Source: Gammaproteobacteria bacterium (GTDB taxonomy: Bacteria; Pseudomonadota; Gammaproteobacteria; Steroidobacterales; Steroidobacteraceae). From it: a stretch of DNA of 64,000 bases. Position numbers and translations under genes: made by a program. This document shows, piece by piece, positions 26,041 to 35,366 of the stretch (the stretch's first letter is position 1; each line of letters begins with the position of its first letter). The notes beneath the pieces are model-generated. The model was not told the DNA's origin. It searched no databases and saw nothing but the letters and a program-made list of their open reading frames with translations. The DNA lies in contig CANIOW010000004.1 in NCBI GenBank assembly GCA_947469285.1, positions 62,001 through 126,000 of the forward strand. Reading direction: 5' to 3'.

Positions 26041-26062
26041 GTGTTGTAGTTAACTATAACAC
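26041..26062 (-). promoter_or_regulatory. Palindromic operator for the YtrA-type regulator
   Basis: GTGTTGTAGTT followed by AACTATAACAC forms a 22-bp palindrome with 10 of 11 pairs matched. The single mismatch is a G-T pair. The sequence is AT-rich in a GC-rich neighbourhood and lies between the divergent gntR and mdh genes. YtrA-family sites are also long palindromes with GTGT...ACAC ends, so autoregulation is the natural reading. Confidence 0.65.
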
Positions 26063-26195
26063 TTCAGAGATCGCAAGCCTTGGCGGAACTTTATGGTGGA
26101 TTCTGGCCGCCGACCCGTTCGAGCCATCACCTGCTCCCCTGCGGTGCTACCATTCGCGCCTTTCCAGCAGTTGTGTTCCACGGAGTTGCTCGTCC

Positions 26196-27173
26196 ATGAA
26201 GAAGCCCGTTACCGTCGCCATCACTGGCGCCGCCGGTCAGATCGGTTATGCCCTCGCCTTCCGCGTCGCCTCGGGCGCCATGCTCGGCCCCGACCAGCCG
26301 ATCAACCTCCACCTGCTCGAGATCACCCCGGCCCTGCCCGGCCTGCAGGGCGTGGTCATGGAACTGAACGACTGCGCCTTCCCGACCTTGAACAAAGTAG
26401 TCGCCACGGACGATGCCCGCGTCGCCTTCCGCGACTGCGATGTCGCCATGCTCGTCGGCGCGCGCCCGCGCGGCCCGGGCATGGAGCGCAAGGATCTGCT
26501 GCTCGCCAACGCGCAGATCTTCTCGGCGCAAGGCAAGGCACTCGACGAAGTGGCTGCGCGCGACATCCGCGTACTGGTGGTCGGTAACCCGGCCAACACC
26601 AACGCACTCATCGCCCAGCAAAATGCCAAGTCGCTGAATGCCGCCAATTTCACCGCCATGACCCGCCTCGACCACAACCGCGCTTTGTCGCAGTTGGCGG
26701 AAAAGACCGGCAGCCACGTGAACGACCTGCGTCGCATGACCATCTGGGGCAACCACAGCGCCACGCAGTATCCCGACCTGTCGCAAGCCACCGTGCGCGG
26801 CGCAGCAGCCACCTCGCTGGTGGACGATGCTTGGACCCGCGAGACCTTCATTCCCACCGTGCAACAGCGCGGCGCGGCCATCATCAAGGCGCGTGGCGCC
26901 TCGTCGGCGGCCTCGGCCGCTTCGGCGGCCATGGACCATGTGCGCACTTGGATGACCGGCACGGCCGAGGGTGACTGGGTGTCGATGGGGGTTCCCTCGG
27001 ATGGCAGCTACGGCATTGCGCCGGGCGTCATCTACTCCTACCCCGTTACTTGCAAGAATGGGCAGTACACCATCGTGCAGGGCCTGCCAGTAGACGCTTT
27101 CAGCCGCGCCAAGATGGACGCTACCCATCAGGAATTGCTGGAAGAGCGCGACGGCGTCAAAGACCTGCTGTAA
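26196..27173 (+). CDS. mdh: Malate dehydrogenase (NAD+)
   Basis: TCA-cycle enzyme interconverting malate and oxaloacetate. The 325-residue protein belongs to the longer, cytosolic-type MDH group, as in Xanthomonas and Burkholderia. Motifs are the NAD loop [11 protein letters not shown], the substrate loop [15 protein letters not shown] with catalytic-loop arginines, [10 protein letters not shown], the proton relay Asp in TRLDHNRA and the catalytic His in [12 protein letters not shown]. It stands alone with its own upstream region. A long perfect hairpin (27191-27231) follows 17 bases after the stop. Confidence 0.97.
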   Translation: MKKPVTVAITGAAGQIGYALAFRVASGAMLGPDQPINLHLLEITPALPGLQGVVMELNDCAFPTLNKVVATDDARVAFRDCDVAMLVGARPRGPGMERKDLLLANAQIFSAQGKALDEVAARDIRVLVVGNPANTNALIAQQNAKSLNAANFTAMTRLDHNRALSQLAEKTGSHVNDLRRMTIWGNHSATQYPDLSQATVRGAAATSLVDDAWTRETFIPTVQQRGAAIIKARGASSAASAASAAMDHVRTWMTGTAEGDWVSMGVPSDGSYGIAPGVIYSYPVTCKNGQYTIVQGLPVDAFSRAKMDATHQELLEERDGVKDLL

Positions 27174-27190
27174 CGCCCCTCGCTGCCACC

Positions 27191-27231
27191 GGCACTGACT
27201 CGCGAACTTCCTTCGCGAGTCAGCTGGTGCC
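27191..27231 (+). terminator. Strong hairpin downstream of mdh
   Basis: CTGACTCGCGAA (27195-27206) pairs perfectly with TTCGCGAGTCAG (27212-27223) around a 5-base loop. Outer bases GGCA and TGCC extend the stem after a small bulge. No T run follows, so it is either a non-canonical terminator or a 3'-end stabiliser of mdh mRNA. Confidence 0.55.
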
Positions 27232-27353
27232 TACCCGCGCGCTCAAGGCGCGGCCGGTGGGCGGCGCTCCTGACGGCAATACGCCAACCCCTAGTCGCGG
27301 TTATAGTCGATCTCAGGCATCTCGCCGGGTCACTTGCCGATCGGGGTTTGCAC

Positions 27354-29831
27354 ATGCGGTTTCCCATCCTCTGGTTGCTCTCGCTACTCGCGCTGCTGTT
27401 GGTACTGGCCTACCAGCGCCGCAGTCTGGCCACCGCCACGCTGGTCCTCGGGGGTTGGGGCTTGGCCTGGTCCGTGTGGGGCCACGGCGGCGTACTGCTA
27501 CACGCCTTGGCCAGCGCCACCTTCATCGCTCTGGTCTTGCTGAACCTCGGCGCGGTGCGCGTCACCTGCCTCAGCCGTCCGTTCCTGCGGCTCTACCAAC
27601 GTCTGCTACCGACCATGAGCAACACCGAGCGTGAAGCGCTCGAGGCAGGCACGGTGTGGTGGGACGGCCAGCTGTTTTCAGGCAACCCGGACTGGTCGCA
27701 GCTCCTGCGCGCGCCAACGCCGCAGTTAAGCACCGCAGAGCAGGCCTTCCTCGACGGCCCCTGCGAAACACTGTGCCGCCTGCACGATGACTGGCAGGCC
27801 ACCCATGTGCTTGGCGACTTGCCGAAGGAAGTCTGGGACTTTCTAAAGACCCAGGGCTTCTTTGCCATGATCATCCCCAAGACCTACGGCGGGCTGGGGT
27901 TCAGTGCTTACGCACACAGCTGTGTGCTGGTGAAACTGGCCAGCCGCAGCGGCATGCTGGGCTCGACTGTCGCGGTGCCAAATTCCCTCGGACCGGCCGA
28001 ACTGCTCCTGCATTACGGCACGCCAGCACAACGCGACTACTACCTGCCACGCCTAGCCGATGGACGCGAAGTCCCCTGTTTCGCCCTCACCGGACCCCGA
28101 GCGGGTTCGGATGCAGCGTCGCTGCCAGACACCGGCGTGGTCTGTCGTGGCCAGTGGGAAGGCCGCGAAATCATTGGCTTGCGGCTCAACTTCTCCAAGC
28201 GCTACATCACACTGGCGCCCATCGCCACCGTGATCGGGCTGGCCTTTCGTCTGTTTGACCCCGAGCAACTACTCAGTGCCGAGCGTGACCGCGGTATCAC
28301 CGTGGCGCTCATCCCACGCAAGACCGCGGGCATCCGTATCGGTCGCCGGCACTTTCCGTTGAACGTGCCGTTTCAAAATGGTCCGATCCACGGTGCAGAG
28401 GTGTTCGTTCCACTCGACTACATCATCGGCGGACCAGCCACCATCGGCCAAGGCTGGCGCATGCTCGTCGAGCAACTGTCGGTGGGGCGCTGCATCTCGC
28501 TGCCATCGAACGCGACCGGCGGCGCCAAGAGTGCCTCGTTCGCTGCCGGTGCCTACGGGCGCATCCGCCGCCAGTTCAATACCCCGGTCGGACGCTTTGA
28601 GGGAGTCGAGCATGTACTGGCACGTATCGCCGGGAACACTTACATCATGGATGCCGCGCGCTCCGTGACTGCTGGCGCTATCGACGGTGGTGAAAAACCT
28701 TCCGTGCCTTCCGCGATGCTCAAATATCACCTCACCGAGATGGGGCGTACCGTGGCCAACGACGTGATGGATGTGCACGGCGGCAAAGGCATCTGTCTCG
28801 GCCCACGCAACTTCTTGGCCCGCGGCTACCAGGTAGTGCCCGTGGCCATCACCGTGGAGGGCGCCAATATCCTCACCCGCAGCCTCATCATCTTCGGTCA
28901 AGGCGCCATCCGCTGCCATCCCTGGGTGCTGAAAGAAATGGAAAGCGCGCGCGACATCGACCGCGCACGTGGACTCAAAGCCTTTGATGCCGCGTTGTTT
29001 GGCCATATCGGCTTCACGCTGTCCAATGCCGTCCGTTCACTGGTGATGGCGCTGACCCTGGCCCGTTTCACGCGTGTGCCAGCGCACGGCGCTACCACAC
29101 GCTACTTTCAGCATATCAACCGCTTCAGCGCCTCTTTTGCCTTCGCCAGCGATGTCGCCATGTTGGCGCTTGGCGGCTACTTGAAGAAAAAAGAAAACCT
29201 CTCTGCGCGTCTGGGTGATGTGCTGTCCTGCATGTATTTGGCCTCGATGGTACTCAAGCATCACGACAACCAGGGCCGCCCGGCAGAAGACGAGGCCATC
29301 ATCGACTGGGCTTGTCGTAGCCTGTTATACAAAGCGCAGGAGCAATTGCATCTGTTCCTGCGCAACTTCCCCGTGCGCTGGCTGGCGTTACTGATGCGCG
29401 CGCTCATCTTTCCACGCGGGCTCACCTATTTCGCACCCAGTGACCGTCAGGGCCGCGCTATCGTCGATCTTATCCTGCGTCCAGGTGCAGCGCGGGACCG
29501 CCTCTGTGCTGGCATTTACCGCACCGTTGAACCCGGAAATCCGCTCGGACTCCTGCAAGAAGTGCTGGAAATGGCTGACCAAGCCGAGCTACTCGAGCGC
29601 CGTCTGCGCGTTGAGGGCGTGAAAACCGGCAGCATCACCGCACTCGAGCTGCCCAGCCAGATCGATCAGGCCGCCGCCACAGGCCTACTGACCGCCGAAG
29701 AAGCTGCCTGGCTGCGGGAATACGATCGCAAGGTGATGGAGATCGTGCATGTCGATGATTTCGCCCCCCATGAACTGGGCGCCGGCGCTACGGCGGCGAA
29801 TTTTTCCGCCACGCATCCACAGCTTGGCTGA
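27354..29831 (+). CDS. fadE: Acyl-CoA dehydrogenase, FadE type
   Basis: First enzyme of fatty-acid beta-oxidation, FAD-dependent and membrane-linked. The 825-residue length matches E. coli FadE. Two or three N-terminal hydrophobic segments (residues about 3-75) precede the dehydrogenase core with LKTQGFFAMIIPKTYGGLGF, CFALTGPRAGSDAASLPD, NFSKRYITLAP and DVHGGKGICLGPRN; the C-terminal DUF1974-like domain is also present. ATG at 27354 is preferred to the TTG at 27348, given GGGG 7 bases upstream. Together with the FakA-FakB-like protein at 37.8 kb it points to active use of exogenous fatty acids. Confidence 0.95.
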   Translation: MRFPILWLLSLLALLLVLAYQRRSLATATLVLGGWGLAWSVWGHGGVLLHALASATFIALVLLNLGAVRVTCLSRPFLRLYQRLLPTMSNTEREALEAGTVWWDGQLFSGNPDWSQLLRAPTPQLSTAEQAFLDGPCETLCRLHDDWQATHVLGDLPKEVWDFLKTQGFFAMIIPKTYGGLGFSAYAHSCVLVKLASRSGMLGSTVAVPNSLGPAELLLHYGTPAQRDYYLPRLADGREVPCFALTGPRAGSDAASLPDTGVVCRGQWEGREIIGLRLNFSKRYITLAPIATVIGLAFRLFDPEQLLSAERDRGITVALIPRKTAGIRIGRRHFPLNVPFQNGPIHGAEVFVPLDYIIGGPATIGQGWRMLVEQLSVGRCISLPSNATGGAKSASFAAGAYGRIRRQFNTPVGRFEGVEHVLARIAGNTYIMDAARSVTAGAIDGGEKPSVPSAMLKYHLTEMGRTVANDVMDVHGGKGICLGPRNFLARGYQVVPVAITVEGANILTRSLIIFGQGAIRCHPWVLKEMESARDIDRARGLKAFDAALFGHIGFTLSNAVRSLVMALTLARFTRVPAHGATTRYFQHINRFSASFAFASDVAMLALGGYLKKKENLSARLGDVLSCMYLASMVLKHHDNQGRPAEDEAIIDWACRSLLYKAQEQLHLFLRNFPVRWLALLMRALIFPRGLTYFAPSDRQGRAIVDLILRPGAARDRLCAGIYRTVEPGNPLGLLQEVLEMADQAELLERRLRVEGVKTGSITALELPSQIDQAAATGLLTAEEAAWLREYDRKVMEIVHVDDFAPHELGAGATAANFSATHPQLG

Positions 29832-29881
29832 CGCCTATCTACGATCGAACGCAGGGGCCCCTGCAGCGGCATTCGCCCCTT

Positions 29882-30841
29882 TTAGCGCGCCGTGCGCGTG
29901 GGCAATGCTGCAATGCCCACGGCGATAAAGGCCCCAATCGTTCCCACCACCGTGGTCATCGCCACCGGGCGGGCGGCCAGGGGCAGCAGCAAGTCGAGGA
30001 TCAGTGAAACCAATAACTGCCCAGCCACCGCGGCGAGGCCGTACAGCAACACGCCGGTCTGCCGCACGATGAGGGTAGCCACGGCGATGAACACCATCCC
30101 CATCGGGCCGCCCAGATATAACCACAGAGGATCCGGCAGACTCTGTGGCCACCCCGTCACCGGCAAACGCGCCAGCCACACGCCCAGCAACACCGTGAGG
30201 CCCACCGTGAAATTAATAAACGTGGCCGCCAATACCGACCCGGCCACAAAGCGCACCTGTGCGTTAAGCGCCTGCTGCCAAGCAATGGCCAGTCCGCTTA
30301 GAAATGGCAGCAGCAGGAGCCACACGGGCACGGTGCTGTTGAATTGCGCCGACACCGCCACCGACACCGCCACCAGTGCGAGCCCCGAGCCCCACAGCCG
30401 CGTCGCCGACACGGGCTGGGCCACCGCCGCCCCGATGCCACGCAGATCCACCCACAAACCGCTGATGGTCTGCCCACAGACCACCGCCACGGTAAACAGC
30501 GCAACCCCCAATCCAGCCGCGGCCAAGCCCTGCGAAAGCACCAGTAATGCGCCGGCAACGCCACCACCGACAGACCACCAAGGCATGCCCAAGCGCAACG
30601 CCTGACGCACCCGCCTCAACCCCTGCCGTCCACCCGGCTGCAGGGCCAGCGCAATACTCAAAATGCACCACCCACTCCCAAAGGAGAGGACCGCCGTAAG
30701 GACGCCGTCACCCAGCTCCCGCCCGAGTTGGCCATTAATGCGTGCCTGCAGCGCCATGGCAGCACCACAACCCGCCGCTGCCAACATCATCAAGGCACGC
30801 GCGAACGTGGTGGAAGAAGCGCTGGCAGGACGAGAAGGCAT
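29882..30841 (-). CDS. DMT-superfamily membrane protein, YdcZ type
   Basis: About 319 residues and ten predicted membrane helices in two halves of five, each with the YdcZ-type pattern (ALQARINGQLGRELGDGVLTA and WQQALNAQVRFVAGSVLAAT). The N-(A/G)-x-(L/V) repeats mark the family. The start is set at ATG 30841; an in-frame ATG at 30907 would add a non-hydrophobic leader. Function is unknown; related proteins are proposed small-molecule exporters. It is divergent from an SDR gene. Confidence 0.82.
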   Translation of the reverse strand: MPSRPASASSTTFARALMMLAAAGCGAAMALQARINGQLGRELGDGVLTAVLSFGSGWCILSIALALQPGGRQGLRRVRQALRLGMPWWSVGGGVAGALLVLSQGLAAAGLGVALFTVAVVCGQTISGLWVDLRGIGAAVAQPVSATRLWGSGLALVAVSVAVSAQFNSTVPVWLLLLPFLSGLAIAWQQALNAQVRFVAGSVLAATFINFTVGLTVLLGVWLARLPVTGWPQSLPDPLWLYLGGPMGMVFIAVATLIVRQTGVLLYGLAAVAGQLLVSLILDLLLPLAARPVAMTTVVGTIGAFIAVGIAALPTRTAR

Positions 30842-30921
30842 AGAGTTCCAAGAGTCTGGCGGCGGGTCTAGAATGTGGCTCGCCACTGCTTCTTCCTCTG
30901 GCATCACCGCAGGCCATCATC

Positions 30922-31629
30922 ATGCAAAACCGTTTTTCCGGGCAAGTCGTTGTTGTCACCGGCGGCACGGGAAGTCTTGGCCAGGCGGTCACCCTCGCCT
31001 TTCTGGCCGCCGGCGCCACGGTGCTGGTGACTTATCGCAACCCCCAGGAATGGTTGGTGCTGCAAGAGGCCGCACTGGAACAGAGTGTGCGCCTTGAAGG
31101 CCACCGGTTAAATGTGCTCGAGACCACGGCGCTCGGAGATTTCCTGACCGCCGTGAAAGACCGTCACGGGCGTCTCGACTGCCTCGTGAATACCGTGGGG
31201 GGTTACGCCGCCGGCGCACCACCTTGGGAAATGCCGGCGGACGCGCTGGAGCAAATGCTGGCGCTGAATCTACGCTCGGGCTACGCACTGGTGCGGGCCG
31301 TGGTGCCTCTCATGCTGCAGCAGGGGCAAGGTGCCATCGTCAACGTCGCCGCCTTGTCGGCCCTGCAGCACGTCGGCGCTGCCGCCGAGTATGTCGCGTC
31401 GAAAGCGGCTGCAGTAGCGATGATGGATTCCGTGGCCGCCAGCCTCAAGGGCACCGGCGTACGCGCCAACTCTATTCTGCCGAGTCTCATCGACACCCCG
31501 GCGAATCGGGCTGCCATGCCTAAGGCAAACCACGCACACTGGGCGCAGCCAGCGGATATCGCACGGGTCATCCTGTTTCTGTGTAGCGAGGATGCGCGGC
31601 TGGTGAACGGCGCGTCGATCCCAGTCTGA
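30922..31629 (+). CDS. SDR-family oxidoreductase
   Basis: 235-residue classical SDR: cofactor loop TGGTGSLGQAV, NTVGGYAAG in place of the usual NNAG, catalytic serine in VNVAALSAL and YxxxK in YVASKAAAV. The end (FLCSEDARLVNGASIPV) is the usual SDR C terminus. The change of NNAG to NTVG is seen in some quinoid-dihydropteridine-reductase-like SDRs. The substrate is unknown. dinB follows 17 bases later on the same strand. Confidence 0.87.
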   Translation: MQNRFSGQVVVVTGGTGSLGQAVTLAFLAAGATVLVTYRNPQEWLVLQEAALEQSVRLEGHRLNVLETTALGDFLTAVKDRHGRLDCLVNTVGGYAAGAPPWEMPADALEQMLALNLRSGYALVRAVVPLMLQQGQGAIVNVAALSALQHVGAAAEYVASKAAAVAMMDSVAASLKGTGVRANSILPSLIDTPANRAAMPKANHAHWAQPADIARVILFLCSEDARLVNGASIPV

Positions 31630-31646
31630 GCCAGCCACCCCCTCTA

Positions 31647-32870
31647 GTGCGCGCCATCCTGCATGTGGACATGGACGCGTTCTTCGCCTCGGTCGAGATT
31701 CGGGACAACCCGGCGCTCGTCGGCAAACCGGTGGTGGTCGGTGGCGACGGACGACGTGGCGTGGTGGCCGCTGCCAGCTATGCGGTGCGCGCCTATGGGG
31801 TACGCAGTGCCATGCCCATACGCGAAGCCCGGCAGCGCTGTCCCGAGCTGATCGTGGTGCGGCCACGGATGGATTGCTACAAAGCAGCTTCGCGTCAGGT
31901 CTTCAAGGTGTTCCACGAAGTCACGCCACTCGTCGAGGGGTTATCACTCGACGAAGCCTTCCTCGATGTCACGGACAGCCGCTCGCTGTTCGGTGACGAA
32001 ATCACGATCGCTCGTTTTTTGAAGCAACGCATCTTTGACAGCACCGGCCTGACGGCTTCAGTGGGGGTAGCCTCCAACAAGCTGGTAGCGAAGATTGCCA
32101 GCGATCTCAACAAGCCCGATGGTCTGACCGTGGTTCAAGCGTCGGACATCTGTGCCGTTTTAGACCCCTTGCCGGCAGGCAAGCTGTGGGGCGTGGGACC
32201 GAAGACGCTGCAGAAAGTACAAGCCGCCGGCCTGCACACTTTTCGGGACCTGCGACTGGCCAGTGACTCGCAACTACAGGCCTTGTTCGGACGGTCCGCG
32301 GCACAGCTTCGAGCACGCGCCGCCGGTGAAGACACCCGCCCGGTGGTGCCTGAATGGCAAGAGCTGCAGATTAGCGCCGAGGAAACCTTCGACCACGACC
32401 TCAAGGACCCCACCGCTTTGCTGGCAGCGATGACGGCGCTGAGCGACCGTGCCTGCAGCCGCTTGCGGGCTAAAGGCTGGAAGGCCGGCACGGTGACCGT
32501 GAAGTTGCGGCAGGCAGATTTCCAGACCTTCACCCGACAACGCGCGTTAACGCCACCGACCAGCGACACCCAGTGCGTATTGCAGCAGGCATGCGCGTTG
32601 TTCGACCACTGGCACCGTGAGGCTGGGCATCCGGCTGTCCGGCTGCTAGGCGTCGGGCTCGGCTCACTCGCTCCGGATCAACAACTGGACTTGTTCGCAA
32701 CCGCCAGTCACCAGGACCTCAAGAGTAGCGAACCGGCGCGCGACTCCACCGACCACGTCGTCGACGCGATTCGCGCCAAATTTGGCCAGGCGGCAGTGCG
32801 CCGCGGCAACACGCTAGACCGTGCCACTGAACGCGCCGACGGCTTCACCGATCTGCGACGCAAGAACTAG
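31647..32870 (+). CDS. dinB: DNA polymerase IV (Y family)
   Basis: Translesion polymerase of 407 residues, GTG start. Catalytic acids are D8 (LHVDMDAFFASVE) and D102-E103 (LSLDEAFLDV); the steric-gate aromatic is in AFFASVE. Thumb and little-finger regions follow, with SVGVASNKLVAKIASD and VWGVGPKT-like LWGVGPKTLQ. The clamp-binding peptide QQLDLF lies near the C terminus, and about 50 further residues are a low-conservation tail. No clear LexA box was seen upstream, and the gene may be read through from the SDR gene. Confidence 0.95.
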   Translation: MRAILHVDMDAFFASVEIRDNPALVGKPVVVGGDGRRGVVAAASYAVRAYGVRSAMPIREARQRCPELIVVRPRMDCYKAASRQVFKVFHEVTPLVEGLSLDEAFLDVTDSRSLFGDEITIARFLKQRIFDSTGLTASVGVASNKLVAKIASDLNKPDGLTVVQASDICAVLDPLPAGKLWGVGPKTLQKVQAAGLHTFRDLRLASDSQLQALFGRSAAQLRARAAGEDTRPVVPEWQELQISAEETFDHDLKDPTALLAAMTALSDRACSRLRAKGWKAGTVTVKLRQADFQTFTRQRALTPPTSDTQCVLQQACALFDHWHREAGHPAVRLLGVGLGSLAPDQQLDLFATASHQDLKSSEPARDSTDHVVDAIRAKFGQAAVRRGNTLDRATERADGFTDLRRKN

Positions 32871-32940
32871 CCACTAACCAGCATCCGCCGGCCACGGTCA
32901 CGCCGCTGCGCCATCGCCAAACGCGGTACGGGATTCTCCT

Positions 32941-32992
32941 TAGGTAAAAGCGCTCATGCCTTCTGGCGAGTGAGCGCCTAGTCTTTTACCTA
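32941..32992. other. Long imperfect inverted repeat between dinB and the UrcA gene
   Basis: TAGGTAAAA (32941-32949) pairs with TTTTACCTA (32984-32992), and inside it CGCTCA (32951-32956) pairs with TGAGCG (32971-32976). The arms are perfect; an asymmetric internal loop (1 against 7 bases) separates them. The 206-base gap 32871-33076 holds nothing else I can name apart from the ribosome site of the next gene. It could end dinB transcription, act as an operator, or be a small transposon remnant. Confidence 0.5.
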
Positions 32993-33076
32993 CCGCAACA
33001 CTTTGAGATAACCACGTTAGCGGCAAGACTCATTTCTTTTGTATGGCGCGGACATCCGCGATTTTGGAGCAGGCTC

Positions 33077-33490
33077 ATGAACGCACACTCATTCCGCAGA
33101 CTCGCGGCCACCACCACTCTGCTGGTGCTGGCAGGTTCCATCACTAGCCAGGCCTTAGCAACTGACCCCATCACAGAGGTCACCGTTTCCGCTGACCGCA
33201 TCACCCGCGTCCCCGAATCCCGTACGAACTCGGGCTTTCCGATGGAAGTCATTACGCTCACCCGCCAAGTCAGCTACGCAGATCTGGATCTGGTCTCTGC
33301 CAGCGGCGCCGCCATGTTGCAGACTCGCGTGAAGGAAACTGCGCGCGCCGCCTGTGACCAGCTAGATAAAACCTATCCACTCACCCGCATGGACAACAGC
33401 AACTGCAACAAAATGACGACTGATGCCGCGCTGATTCAGGCACGTGCCGCCATCAGTGCCGCGGCCGCCAGAAAGCTGACGACACCGTAA
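33077..33490 (+). CDS. UrcA family secreted protein
   Basis: 137 residues with a Sec signal peptide (about 1-29, cleavage near SQALA-TD). The mature part has the UrcA pattern: VSYADLDLVSASGAAMLQTRV followed by an AACDQ cysteine and a second cysteine in NSNCNKM, which could form a disulfide, then an Ala-rich C-terminal helix. UrcA proteins are periplasmic, small and of unknown function. GGAG lies upstream of the ATG. A strong hairpin (33503-33533) closes the transcript. Confidence 0.8.
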   Translation: MNAHSFRRLAATTTLLVLAGSITSQALATDPITEVTVSADRITRVPESRTNSGFPMEVITLTRQVSYADLDLVSASGAAMLQTRVKETARAACDQLDKTYPLTRMDNSNCNKMTTDAALIQARAAISAAAARKLTTP

Positions 33491-33502
33491 GGCACCGCCC
33501 CA

Positions 33503-33533
33503 ATCTGCGAAGTGGGTTCCGCACTTCGCAGAT
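33503..33533 (+). terminator. Perfect hairpin after the UrcA gene
   Basis: ATCTGCGAAGTG (33503-33514) pairs perfectly with CACTTCGCAGAT (33522-33533), loop of 7 bases, 12 bases after the stop. A perfect 12-bp palindrome GATCCATGGATC (33531-33542) overlaps its end. No T run. Confidence 0.5.
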
Positions 33534-33597
33534 CCATGGATCAAGAGGCATACTCGGCACTAGCCGCTACGGGCCCATCGGCCCACAGGAGTGCCCG

Positions 33598-35328
33598 ATG
33601 ACCCGCAGGTTATGCCGTCCCTTAATCAGTGCGCTGCTGCTGTTGTGCAGCAGCTTCGCCAGTGCCACGCCAGTGTTCAGCGTCACGCTGCCGGCAGACT
33701 ATGCCGGTGGCAAGCAAACCGGCAGGTTGCTGCTGATCCTCGCGCCTGCAGACGCGGCTCCGGCCAAGGAACCGCGCGAGCTGGTGGCTTGGGATGCCGC
33801 TGCCATTCCTTTTTTTGGGGTGGACGTGGCTAGCTGGCAACCAGGACAGGTGCGGCGTATTGACGCGCGGACCTTCGGCTTTCCGATGCAATCTCTGCGC
33901 GATCTGCCCGCCGGAAAATACCGGGTACAGGCGTTACTCAACCGCTACGAGACCTTTCATCTGGCAGATGGTCGCGTACTCGAACTGGCACCTGACCGCG
34001 GTGAGGGCCAGCACTGGCAGAGCAAGCCCGGCAACCTGTATTCAAAACCGCTGCTGCTGCAAATCGATGGTGCGCAACACGGCGTGGTGAAGCTCGCGCT
34101 GACTGAAGAGCTGCCAGCGATAGCGCCTTTTGTCGAAACTCCCTACGTTAAATATGTGCGTATCCGCAGTGAGCAGCTCTCCAAGTTTTGGGGGCGCGAT
34201 ATTTTTCTCGCCGCATTCGTCACCCTTCCCTGGGGATTCAACGCACATCCTGACGCACATTACCCGCTGGTGATCAACCACGGACATTTCCCGGAAGGTC
34301 CTGGCGATTGGCGCGAAACGCCGCCAGATCCGCACCTCCAACCGGAATACAGCCAGCGTTTTCAGCTCGAAGGCTATAACCGTATTGAGCAGCAACTGGG
34401 GTGGGAGCTGTTCCAAGCCTGGACCAGCCCCGGCTTTCCGCGCGTGCTGATGATCGAGATTCAGCACCCGACGCCGTATTACGACGACTCTTACGCCGTC
34501 AACTCGGCTAACAACGGGCCGTATGGTGATGCCATTCAGTACGAGCTGCTACCTGAAATTGAGCGCCGCTACCGCGGACTGGCACAAGGCTGGTCGCGCT
34601 TCGTGTTCGGCGGCAGCACCGGGGGCTGGGAGGCGCTGGCGGTGCAGATGTTCTACCCCGACGACTATAACGGCGCTTGGGTCGCCTGCCCGGACCCCAT
34701 CGACTTTCACCACTACATGACGGTGGATCTTTACCATGACCAAAACGCCTACTTCATGCCAAACCGCTTTAAGCGCACGCCACGGCCGGCGCATCGGAAC
34801 TGGCTTGGGCATATCGACACGACCATGGAAGAAAATAACCACTGGGAGCTGGCACTGGGCAGCCATGGCCGTTCCGGTGACCAATTCGATGTCTGGGAGA
34901 GCGTGTATTCACCCCCGGGCGCCGATGGCTACCCGCGACGCGTCTGGGACAAGCTCACCGGCGAAATTGACCCGGTGACCGTGGCCTTCTGGCGTGAACA
35001 CTTTGATCTGGCGCATATTTTACAGCGCGACTGGCCGACCCTCGGGCCGAAGCTACGCGGCAAGCTGCGACTGTATGTGGGTGACATGGACAACTACTAT
35101 CTCAACAACGCGGTGTACGGCGTGGAGCGGTTCCTGCGCCAGGCAGAGCCGGCGTCCGAAGCCGTGGTCGACTACGGCGACCGTGACGAGCACTGTTGGA
35201 ACGGCGACCACACCCGCCCGAACGCCTATTCGCGTCTACGTTACCCCCAAATGGTACTGCCCTGGGCAGTAGAACGGATGCTCCAGACGGCGCCGGCTGG
35301 GGCGGACGTCAGGAGTTGGCGCTACTAG
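33598..35328 (+). CDS. Secreted putative esterase / alpha-beta hydrolase
   Basis: 576 residues with a Sec signal peptide (about 1-23). The N-terminal part (24-200) is a beta-rich domain seen in large periplasmic esterases. The C-terminal part is an esterase-D-like alpha/beta hydrolase with the nucleophile S340 in FGGSTGGWEAL. Candidate acid and His residues lie in YVGDMDNYY and GDRDEHCWNGDH. Long conserved stretches such as HYPLVINHGHFPEG and FRFVFGG-like SRFVFGG suggest a defined family, but the substrate is unknown. AGGAG lies 7 bases before the ATG. It stands between the UrcA gene and gspA. Confidence 0.75.
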   Translation: MTRRLCRPLISALLLLCSSFASATPVFSVTLPADYAGGKQTGRLLLILAPADAAPAKEPRELVAWDAAAIPFFGVDVASWQPGQVRRIDARTFGFPMQSLRDLPAGKYRVQALLNRYETFHLADGRVLELAPDRGEGQHWQSKPGNLYSKPLLLQIDGAQHGVVKLALTEELPAIAPFVETPYVKYVRIRSEQLSKFWGRDIFLAAFVTLPWGFNAHPDAHYPLVINHGHFPEGPGDWRETPPDPHLQPEYSQRFQLEGYNRIEQQLGWELFQAWTSPGFPRVLMIEIQHPTPYYDDSYAVNSANNGPYGDAIQYELLPEIERRYRGLAQGWSRFVFGGSTGGWEALAVQMFYPDDYNGAWVACPDPIDFHHYMTVDLYHDQNAYFMPNRFKRTPRPAHRNWLGHIDTTMEENNHWELALGSHGRSGDQFDVWESVYSPPGADGYPRRVWDKLTGEIDPVTVAFWREHFDLAHILQRDWPTLGPKLRGKLRLYVGDMDNYYLNNAVYGVERFLRQAEPASEAVVDYGDRDEHCWNGDHTRPNAYSRLRYPQMVLPWAVERMLQTAPAGADVRSWRY

Positions 35329-35366
35329 GCCCGCAGCGTCGCCCCCCGGGCGCTATCATTCAGTCT

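Noticed and set aside
26127..27128. 333-codon open frame on the - strand opposite mdh
   Set aside because: Mirror frame of a well-supported gene in GC-rich DNA; the translation is low in complexity (runs of Gly, His, Arg) and no family pattern is visible.
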